This document shows positions 55,501-64,000 of a stretch of 64,000 bases of DNA, one piece after another (position 1 is the stretch's first letter; the number at the start of each line of letters is the position of its first letter). This DNA is from Plumapathes pennacea. Taxonomy: Eukaryota > Cnidaria > Anthozoa > Antipatharia > Myriopathidae. The notes under the pieces were generated by a model. The model ran no database searches, had not been told where the DNA came from, and worked only from the letters and a program-made list of their open reading frames with translations. The stretch spans positions 16,713,670 to 16,777,669 of the forward strand of contig OZ038467.1 in assembly GCA_964036295.1 (NCBI GenBank), in the 5' to 3' direction. Position numbers and translations under genes: made by a program.

Positions 55501-57529
55501 GGAATTGTTTGAGGCCTGGGGATCGGGGGGAGGGGGGAATGAAAAGTAGTTGAAATGGAAATTGTTTGTAAAACACATTTGTATTTGGAAACGGGAAAAG
55601 GAGTTTAGTAGTTGTTGTTTCTGTTGGGTGGGTCGCTCGTGCTGCATAAATTGTATAATTGGATTAAAATGACGTTACGGTAAACATTAAGATGTAATTG
55701 GAACGGAAATGTGAATTAATAAGTAAGCGGGGACGGGGTGTTGTGAAATAATAAACACAAGGGGATCCTTGGTTAGGATCGCTCTTTTCCCCGGTAAATC
55801 AGAACATAGTTTGAATTGTGTAACGGGTATTTTGACCCCTGTGCTATTTTATTAAGATTAATGGTGGATGAGTTATATGAGGTTAAGGGAGTGATCGAGT
55901 GGCGGAGTGAAGTATAAATTAAAATGATGTGCGTTAGTACGTGATTATATGCTGCAGCGCTAAAATGGGGTCCGTGTCAGGGCTTGTATTTGTGTAGGGA
56001 ACATTTTCGGTAGGGAGACATGTAGTTGGGATCGGTAGTTAACACGTGTGTTGGGTAACAAAGGGGACGGGAGCGGAGAGCGAATAAAACCGAGAATACA
56101 ATAAACAGAGAACTGAAAAACGAAGGGATTAGTGAAGAAGCTAACAAAATAACAGTAATTAATAGAAGTGGAAGTTAAACGGGTGGTGTAGGAAAGAGCG
56201 CTCTAAAAAGTGTGTCGAACTAATGACCATCATTTGAGGTTTGTCCGTCGAAGCAACCGCGCTATTCTCATCAGGGGCATAGTAACGCGGTTGCTCTATG
56301 AAGGTGAAAGTTCCTTCAATAGTACGTGTTTCGAAATGGTAGGCGCGCGCCATCCATGCCCTACACGATCAACGGTTACAAACTTTTGGCCCTGGCCGAG
56401 TTGAGGGTGAAGGGAGAAAAGCGGGGAAGATGGTCAAGACTTCGACACAAGGAGGGGAGGGAAAAAATTAGGTGGAAGGAATTGACTTATCTCGATAGAT
56501 TTCCCAAGATCGATGCCGTAGGACTGCATGCAAACGCTAAGTAAAATACTGGGTTGCAATACGACAGGCAGTCGTCAACGAAGTCCAATCGTGGCCACGT
56601 GAAATGTAAAGTGACCTTTGGTTTGTGGGGGCGTACCTTTCGCTGGCCAATAGGAGGCGGGTATGGAGAATTATTAACAAGGACGACTGGGAGGGGCGGG
56701 TCGAAGGGGAAATTGTTTGTAAAACACATTTGTTTTTGGAAACAGGAAAAGGAGTTTCGTCGTAGTTGTTTCTGTTGGGTGGGGGAGGGGGGAATTGTTT
56801 GTGAAACACATTTGTATTTGGAAACGGGAAAGGGAGTTTCGTAGTTGTTGTTTCTGTAGGGTGGGGGAGGGAGGAATTGCTTGAGGCCTGGGCATCGGAG
56901 GGGTTGTTGGTTGTAGAAAGTTGTTTGAGGGGGAAATTGTTTGTGAAACACCTTTGTATTTGGAAACGGGAAAGGGAGTTTCGTAGTTGTTGTTTCTGTA
57001 GGGTGGGGGAGGGGGAAATTTGTTTGAGGCCTGGGGATCGGGGGGTGTTGGTTGTAGAAAGTTGTTTGAGGGGGAAATTGTTTGTGAAACACCTTTGTAT
57101 TTGGAAACGGGAAAGGGAGTTTCGTAGTTGTTGTTTCTGTAGGGTGGGGGAGGGGGGAATTGTTTGAGGCCTGGGGATCGGGGGGGGAGGGTGTTGGTTT
57201 AGAAAGTTGGTGATAAAATTGACAATGAACTTGTCAGTAGGTTTATATGGAGGGCCAATAACGAGAAACAACTTATCTTTACTATCATGACGTTGAGAAT
57301 GTTTGCCTTTATACTAATGATACTGTTTAAATGATTGTGTGTGTGTGTAGTAAAGGATCTTTCATATTTCGTTACGTGATAGACTATGATTAGATTAATT
57401 TTTTTATTTTAGATGTTTTATGGAGGAAGCGATGAAGAAGAGGAGGAGGAATTAGAAAGTTCATGCTATCATGGTTGTCAATATTGTAGTTGTCGTGAGG
57501 ATGTTATGTTTGATTTCGGTCTACGCTAA
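52545..57529 (+). CDS. Small acidic protein gene, last two exons (5' end not found)
   Basis: Exon 52545-52652 (36 codons; NVELLSSPANDEDEVNVNV) ends at GTGAGG. Exon 57413-57529 (MFYGGSDEEEEEELESS, then CYHGCQYCSC, stop at 57527) starts after TTTTAG in the same phase 0. The product is very acidic with a Cys cluster (CxxxCxxCxC) near its end. The 4.76 kb intron is filled by a G-rich minisatellite and a duplicated block. No family is recognised. It could be part of the polymerase-bearing element to its right. Confidence 0.5.
52675..57205. repeat. G-rich ~146-bp minisatellite arrays around a duplicated 1.07 kb block
   Basis: Arrays at ~52675-53400, ~54470-55630 and ~56700-57205 share a ~146-bp unit with landmarks AAATTGTTTGTGAAACACC, TTTCGTAGTTGTTG and GAGGCCTGGGGATCGGGG. 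G-runs suggest G-quadruplex potential on the plus strand. A 1.07 kb unique block recurs at ~53395-54465 and ~55626-56696 (offset 2,231 bp) with only a few differences. The many Pro/Thr-rich minus frames are artefacts of the array. Confidence 0.92.
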
Positions 57530-57743
57530 GTAGTTTGATGAAGTTTAGTTTTTTATTTTCCATTTTTTCTAAGAAATGTATTGAAGGAAAAACAATAAAA
57601 AGTTATTTCTTTTTTAAATCATGTTTTATTAAGTATATGTCAATAAATACATTTTGTTGTTATCACCTTTTTCATTTTTACAAAGTTTTCTCCAGAGGTG
57701 TACAACTTATTGTCTTTCAACTCCTTCTATAATGAACATGTCT

Positions 57744-58148
57744 CTATGAGCATCTTTTCCAAAATGGATATGAGTTGTTTTCATAAAAAACAACAAGTAT
57801 TGTGGTTGGGCCATCAATTACATCCGTTTCTGCCTCATTCTCATCCATTTTCTCAATCAATTTGGTTATGATATCATCTTCGGTTTGTCTCACATATTCT
57901 TCACCATATATAGTTTCCATACCATTCTTGAAGCAAGCGAACACGCAAAGTGGCATTTTTATTCCCAGCATTTTCTCCATTCGGTTTGCGAAGAAGTCCT
58001 TTTTGTGGAAAAGATTGTGTGGTAGAATACCTCTGATGAACTTGATTATGTATGCCAAGCCATTTGTAAAGGCACATGATATTAAATCATGTACATCTCT
58101 TGAGTGGAGGAATCGCCTAAGCGCCTGTTTCATTGATTTTTTAGTCAT
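57744..58148 (-). CDS. Hypothetical protein (134 residues)
   Basis: ATG 58148 (MTKKSMKQALRRFLHSRD) to stop at 57744; a continuous frame with normal composition, a basic N-terminus, a hydrophobic middle (LISCAFTNGLAYIIKFI) and an acidic C-terminal third. No family is recognised. Single-exon and head-to-head with the polymerase gene (spacing ~60 bp), so it may belong to the same element. AATAAA signals occur in both directions at 57590-57660. Confidence 0.5.
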   Translation of the reverse strand: MTKKSMKQALRRFLHSRDVHDLISCAFTNGLAYIIKFIRGILPHNLFHKKDFFANRMEKMLGIKMPLCVFACFKNGMETIYGEEYVRQTEDDIITKLIEKMDENEAETDVIDGPTTILVVFYENNSYPFWKRCS

Positions 58149-58207
58149 GTCAGAAAATGATTTTACATCAAATGATTGATAATTTTTTTAAAAAATTTCT
58201 ATTTATA

Positions 58208-61200
58208 GCTGTGGTGGCCATACCCAGAGTTGAATGGAGATTCATTCGAAAGGGCTATAAAGCAAGGTGATTATCAATCAGAAGAAGATTGGTCGTTCCC
58301 AGAGCTGAATGGAGATTCATTTGAAAGGGCCGTGATGAATAATGATTACCAGCCAGAACATATAGGTGTCTCCGACTTCCACACTGGCATATTTGATGTG
58401 GCAGCAGCAGCAGAAGGAGAACCTACAATGATGTTAGGCGGTGCTAATGCAGCATACAAAGATAATGATCTCTGGAACCTTAAGGGGAGAAAAGAAAGAT
58501 TTATAAACAAGTATGGGGTAACAGAGTATGACTTCACGTTCCATCCATCACGACATCACATGGCTTCCTTTGAAGGACTATCAATAGATGACAAACTTCG
58601 TCAGCTCACATCCTCCTGGATGAACTGGTTCCTGCTGTTATCCATAACGCAAATTTGTCAGAGGGGGCTCTCGTTGGGATTACGATGCAATCAAAACAAC
58701 TAAATCATCCCATTCGTATTTCGTGGATGCCTGTGAATCAAGTAACTGAGGAGAAGATTACTGCCACCTTTGAACGTGTGATGCAATCACACGAAGAATT
58801 CATTTTGGATGATGATGTGTTGGTGAATGTTGTGGCATTAGAGGATAGACGTGGTGGTGGACGTGTAAGACGTGAGACAGGTAAAACAAGTTTAGTCATG
58901 GAAGATAATTTAAAGAGAGACAAGAATATAGTTGTATCCCCTGCAGACGTTCCAGACCAGATGTGTTTGGCTCGATGTCTCGTATTTGCTATGCTTCATC
59001 GACGGGGTACTGAACAGTTAAATTATCATCTACCGATACGGACTCTGATACAGAATCCAGTTCGCTGGACGACAGAAGCTTTGGCACTATGTGTGACGTG
59101 CAATGTCAATCCCAACAAACCCTGTGGTACCGAAGAACTAGCAAAGTTTGCCCAACATCTACTCACTAAAGGATACCTTATTCGTGTTTATGCTGCCGAT
59201 TTGGAAAATGAGTACTTTTTTAGGGAGAGAGAGGAAGACTTTTTTCCAGAAGCCAAGATTATACACCTTGTCTTGGTAAAAGAACATTACTTATACATTA
59301 AGAACATTACTACGTACTTTGGCAAGAGACAATTCTGTCGAGCCTGCGACATGCCCTTCAATGACCGCAGAACACATCGGTGTCCCCATGTTTGTGAAGC
59401 TTGTAAAGACGAAGCATGTACAGGTCGTCGATCAGTAAGCAAAAGCACACGATGTGACAGGTGTGAACGAACTTTCTATGGTGACTTATGTTTTCAGAAG
59501 CATCTGGATAAGAAGACACATATGTGTCACAGTGAACGATATTTCTGTGACAAGTGTTTAAAAGAGTATGTCCAGAGGAAAAATCGTGAGAAGCATATTT
59601 GTGGAGCAAGATATTGTGTGGTCTGTCAAAAGACGTGTAAGGAAGGTCACAAGTGTTACGTTCAGATTCATGACTTCCCACGCATCCCAAAACGTCGCAA
59701 GCGTAAAAGAACATTGGATGAAGATGAAGATGAAGATGGGGTGGATGAGAATTGTCCTGAACTCATTGACCTGATTAACCCTCTAAACCCTGGAAGGCCA
59801 GGTGTTGATCGTGACAATCGTATTAACATGATCTTTTTTGACATTGAGACACGCCAAGAAACGGGTGTTCATGTACCCACATTGTTGATCTCTCAAACTA
59901 CCTTCGGAGACGATGAACGGATCTTCGAGGGGGAGGATTGTGTGGCACAATTCCTAGAGTATCTCGTAAATGATTGTGGTGATGTTCCTACAACCATAGT
60001 CGCTCATAATTTTAGAGGTTTTGATGTCCACTTCATATTGCGCACCTTGCTTGATGCTGGAGAGACCCCGAAAGTGATCATGAATGGATGCAAGCTCCTA
60101 TCTTTGACTTGGAAGGAGAAACTCCGATTCATTGATAGTTTAAGTTTCGTTCAATGTTCTCTCACCGAGTTCCCTAAGATGTTTGGCCTGACTCTGGATG
60201 AAAACCAATCCTTGTTGGCTAAAGGTTTCTTTTGCCATCTGTTCCATACCAAAGAAAACATGGAAGCTAATTACATTGGTCCAATGCCTCCAATGGAAAC
60301 GTACGACCCAGACTCGATGTCACCAGACAAACGCAAAGAGTTGTCCACGTGGTACAAAGCACAAGTGGACGCCAACCATGTCTTCAATCTCAAGTAGAAA
60401 TTGATTGACTATTGCCGAAATGATGTGATCATCTTACGGAAAGGTGTGGTGAAGTTCTGTCAAACCTTCCAACAGGTCAACCACGTCAACCCTATGAAGT
60501 ATGCCATAACCTTGGCATCCATTTGTAACAAAGTCTACAGGGCCGACCACATGCCTCCTAACACTATTCCCTTTGTGCCAGCCAATGGGTACACGCCTAA
60601 AACAAACCAATCCTGTGTTGCCCTGGAATGGTTGTTATGGCTTAATCATCAACCAGAGTGGGGTGGTCGTATCCAACATGTATGGAATGGTGGAGAGTAC
60701 AGACCAAGTGAGGTTCATGGTGGTGGATCCGTGGATGGTTATGATCCAGAGACGCGTAGCTGCTTCCAGTTTCATGGTTGTTACTGGCATGGCTGTCCAA
60801 GGTGTCACAAAGGGGAGGAGCTAAACACAAGAACACAACAGACAATGGGAGATTTGTTGCGCAGAACAAAAATGAAAGAAGATGACTTGAGACGAGATGG
60901 GTATACTGTTATCACTCTTTGGGAGTGTGAATGGAGTGAAAGAAAGAGATCTGAATATGTCCTAAGAGAGTGGTGTGATCAGCTGAACTTGGTTAAACCT
61001 TTGGATCAGAGAGATGCATTCTACGGAGGGAGGACTGGCTGTACGAAGTTAAAGAGTGACGTTAATTGTGAGAAGACGTCCAGTAACGTTGTGGCTCTAA
61101 ACTAGTTCGATTTTACGTCACTTTATCCCTATTGTAATGTTTGTCGTCGCCGTGATGAACAACTAGATTTGCTTGTTCCTGGACAGAAGCCCAGGCTCGA

Positions 61201-61753
61201 GCCTTCAGAACCATTAGGATCATGGGATGAAGACGATATGGACCCATATCCAGTTGGGCATCCAATAATCCAGCGGTATACGCAACCATGTAATCAGGAA
61301 TATGGGATGCAAGGGATGTCATTGGACATCTCAGAAGTGTATGGCTATGTCAAGTGTACCATATTGCCTCCAAGACAGCTCTATCACCCTGTGCTACCAT
61401 ATCGCAGCAATGGGAAGCTGATGTTTCCGCTATGTGCAAAATGTTCAGAGAGCCAGAACCAAGCCTACTGTGACCACTCGGATTCCGAACGTAGCCTACT
61501 GGGTACATGGGTTTCTGAAGAGGTGAAGATGGCTGTGCGATTTGGCTATGTCATCCAAAATGTTTGGGAGACTTGGCATTATCCAAAACGGTCCAGATGA
61601 CTATTCAGACCTTACATCCAAACGTTTCAGAAGCTAAAGCAAGAGGCGAGAACGTAACGCTTTTGTTGCTGATTACGCAGCCCATGAAGGTGTTCAACTT
61701 GATCCTGACAAGATCGCACATAACCCAGGAGCACGCACTGTTAGTACGTTACA
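58208..61753 (+). pseudogene. Protein-primed family B DNA polymerase, left copy, broken
   Basis: Follows a TTATAG acceptor at ~58207. The N-terminus has a tandem pair of PELNGDSFERA units. A frame change near 58610 leads into the main frame (from ~58630). After a Cys-rich zinc region (residues ~230-330 of the main frame) come exonuclease motifs: FFDIETRQE (Exo I), AHNFRGFD (Exo II) and IDYCRNDVIIL (Exo III). Next are a Vsr-like endonuclease segment (GCYWHGCPRC...LWECEW), DQRDAFYGGRTG, and DFTSLYP (polymerase motif A) at ~61113. It ends at QLNTF, the start of polymerase motif B, where the inverted copy begins. Two in-frame TAG codons (60395, 61103), a TGA (61598) and frame changes make it non-functional as it stands. 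Mobile-element polymerase (Polinton/linear-plasmid type). Confidence 0.85.
58694..60870 (+). repeat. Left arm of a long inverted duplication
   Basis: Matches the reverse complement of 61824-64000 without length change (2,177 bp); identity looks above 99%. The window ends before the right arm does. Confidence 0.95.
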
Positions 61754-61801
61754 GTTGAACACCTTCATGGACTGCATAAACAGCAACAAAAGCGTTACGT
61801 T
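61651..61801. repeat. Fold-back junction of the inverted duplication
   Basis: Inner arms 61651-61698 and 61754-61801 are inverted copies around a 55-bp spacer. Their tips are AAGGTGTTCAAC and GTTGAACACCTT, a 12-bp inverted repeat that would exist within the native polymerase gene. Confidence 0.85.
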
Positions 61802-64000
61802 GCTCTGCCGTCTCGACATTTTCTTTGTTCTGTGCAACAAATCTCCCATTGTCTGTTGTGTTCTTGTGTTTAGCTCCTCCCCTTTGTGACACCTTGGACA
61901 GCCATGCCAGTAACAACCATGAAACTGGAAGCAGCTACGCGTCTCTGGATCATAACCATCCATGGATCCACCACCATGAACCTCACTTGGTCTGTACTCT
62001 CCACCATTCCATACATGTTGGATACGACCACCCCACTCTGGTTGATGATTAAGCCATAACAACCATTCCAGGGCAACACAGGATTGGTTTGTTTTAGGCG
62101 TGTACCCATTGGCTGGCACAAAGGGAATAGTGTTAGGAGGCATGTGGTCGGCCCTGTAGACTTTGTTACAAATGGATGCCAAGGTTATGGCATACTTCAT
62201 AGGGTTGACGTGGTTGACCTGTTGGAAGGTTTGACAGAACTTCACCACACCTTTCCGTAAGATGATCACATCATTTCGGCAATAGTCAATCAATTCCTGC
62301 TTGAGATTGAAGACATGGTTGGCGTCCACTTGTGCTTTGTACCACGTGGACAACTCTTTGCATTTGTCTGGTGACATCGAGTCTGGGTCGTACGTTTCCA
62401 TTGGAGGCATTGGACCAATGTAATTAGCTTCCATGTTCTCTTTGGTATGGAACAGATGGCAAAAGAAACCTTTAGCCAACAAGGATTGGTTTTCATCCAG
62501 AGTCAGGCCAAACATCTTAGGGAACTCGGTGAGAGAACATTGAACGAAACTTAAACTATCAATGAATCGGAGTTTCTCCTTCCAAGTCAAAGATAGGAGC
62601 TTGCATCCATTCATGATCACTTTCGGGATCTCTCCAGCATCAAGCAAGGTGCGCAATATGAAGTGGCCATCAAAACCTCTAAAATTATGAGCGACTATGG
62701 TTGTAGGAACATCACCGTAATCATTTACGAGATACTCTAGGAATTGTGCCACACAATCCTCCCCCTCGAAGATCCGTTCATCGTCTCCGAAGGTAGTTTG
62801 AGAGATCAACAATGTGGGTACATGAACACCCGTTTCTTGGCGTGTCTCAATGTCAAAAAAGATCATGTTAATACGATTGTCACGATCAACACCTGGCCTT
62901 CCAGGGCTTAGAGGGTTAATCAGGTCAATGAGTTCAGGACAATTCTCATCCACCCCATCTTCATCTTCATCTTCATCCAATGTTCTTTTACGCTTGCGAC
63001 GTTTTGGGATGCGTGGGAAGTCATGAATCTGAACGTAACACTTGTGACCTTCCTTACACGTCTTTTGACAGACCACACAATATCTTGCTCCACAAATATG
63101 CTTCTCACGATTTTTCCTCTGGACATACTCTTTTAAACACTTGTCACAGAAATATCGTTCACTGTGACACATATGTGTCTTCTTATCCAGATGCTTCTGA
63201 AAACATAAGTCACCATAGAAAGTTCGTTTACACCTGTCACATCGTGTGCTTTTGCTTACTGATCGACGACCTGTACATGCTTCGTCTTTACAAGCTTCAC
63301 AAACATGGGGACACCGATGTGTTCTGCGGTCATTGAAGGGTATGTCGCAGGCTCGACAGAATTGTCTCTTGCCAAAGTACGTAGTAATGTTCTTAATGTA
63401 TAAGTAATGTTCTTTTACCAAGACAAGGTGTATAATCTTGGCTTCTGGAAAAAAGTCTTCCTCTCTCTCCCTAAAAAAGCACTCATTTTCCAAATCGGCA
63501 GCATAAACACGAATAAGGTATCCTTTAGTGAGTAGATGTTGGGCAAACTTTGCTAGTTCTTCGGTACCACAGGGTTTGTTGGGATTGACATTGCACGTCA
63601 CACATAGTGCCAAAGCTTCTGTCGTCCAGCGAACTGGATTCTGTATCAGAGTCCGTATCGGTAGATGATAATTTAACTGTTCAGTACCCCGTCGATGAAG
63701 CATAGCAAATACGAGACATCGAGCCAAACACATCTGGTCTGGAACGTCTGCAGGGGATACAACTATATTCTTGTCTCTCTTTAAATTATCTTCCATGACT
63801 AAACTTGTTTTACCTGTCTCACGTCTTACACGTCCACCACCACGTCTATCCTCTAATGCCACAACATTCACCAACACATCATCATCCAAAATGAATTCTT
63901 CGTGTGATTGCATCACACGTTCAAAGGTGGCAGTAATCTTCTCCTCAGTTACTTGATTCACAGGCATCCACGAAATACGAATGGGATGATTTAGTTGTTT
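61754..64000 (-). CDS. Protein-primed family B DNA polymerase, inverted right copy, partial
   Basis: The minus frame is open from the window edge (ATG 63967 is the first Met seen) down to ~61824. It covers the N-terminal region, zinc region, all three exonuclease motifs (FFDIETRQE, AHNFRGFDGHF, IDYCRNDVIIL) and the Vsr-like segment (GCYWHGCPRC). Where the left copy has TAG at 60395, this one has CAG, so the frame is intact. After ~61824 it lacks ~758 bp present in the left copy, including polymerase motif A, shifts frame and ends at the fold-back junction. It cannot encode a complete polymerase. At least eleven amino-acid differences from the left copy. Confidence 0.85.
61824..64000 (-). repeat. 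Right arm of the long inverted duplication (continues past the window)
   Basis: Reverse complement of 58694-60870 with scattered substitutions. Confidence 0.95.

Noticed and set aside
52539..57271. Many Pro/Thr/Phe-rich ORFs up to 288 codons and their G-rich counterparts
   Set aside because: Artefacts of the ~146-bp minisatellite; frames change with unit-length indels.
61754..64000. The palindrome as a simple sequencing or assembly artefact
   Set aside because: The arms differ by at least eleven amino-acid changes and a ~758 bp deletion, which a self-complementary read artefact would not show. Not excluded fully without reads.

Overview
The window is eukaryotic: genes are split by GT-AG introns, the DNA is AT-rich, and it is crowded with nested transposable elements. 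The gene families (DUF6589 proteins, BEN-domain and THAP proteins, a Helitron with a DUF6570 region, Ulp1-like proteases, a protein-primed family B DNA polymerase) are ones I associate with invertebrate genomes, especially anthozoan cnidarians. The taxon is an inference; nothing in the sequence names it. I see no ordinary single-copy housekeeping gene.

Left part (1-9.88 kb). At 1-2.3 kb on the minus strand is the N-terminal part of a Helitron protein. A BEN-domain-like gene follows (minus, exons between 7669 and 2708), with a TATA box and a perfect four-unit heat-shock element upstream. Its longest intron holds a 1.9 kb terminal-inverted-repeat element with a THAP ORF. A decayed CACTA-like transposon ORF (plus, 8.15-9.88 kb) runs up to position 9884.

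Central part (9.885-37.468 kb). This is the main discovery. Two 96-bp copies of one GC-rich sequence, identical in every base I compared, lie in inverted orientation at 9885-9980 and 37373-37468. Their outer flanks carry the same 9-bp sequence, GCCAGCATA (9876-9884 and 37469-37477). The whole 27,584 bp therefore looks like one giant DNA transposon inserted into the CACTA-like ORF. Its cargo is a RecQ-type helicase (plus), a DUF6589 protein gene (minus, starting next to the right terminus), a 14-exon transposase-like protein fused to an Ulp1/C48 protease (plus), a C2H2 zinc-finger protein (minus) and a protein kinase (plus). The helicase and DUF6589 genes start about 110-135 bp inside the two termini and read inward. 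Younger insertions sit inside it: a 4 kb TTAA-flanked long-inverted-repeat element in the RecQ intron, and a 105-bp minisatellite, a 1 kb element and a fold-back hairpin in introns of the Ulp1 gene.

Right part (37.5-64 kb). A heat-shock-element cluster, a 1.1 kb inverted-repeat element and a 3.9 kb CACTA-type non-autonomous element lead into about 7.4 kb of TTGAG/CTCAA pentanucleotide arrays. The strand polarity of these arrays flips at nearly every conserved core. A G-rich minisatellite with a 2,231-bp duplication follows, lying in the intron of a small acidic gene. The window ends in a protein-primed DNA polymerase B gene present as two inverted copies joined at a fold-back junction near 61.73 kb.

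Several genes carry single-base frame breaks next to homopolymer runs. These may be assembly errors rather than true decay, so 'pseudogene' calls are provisional.
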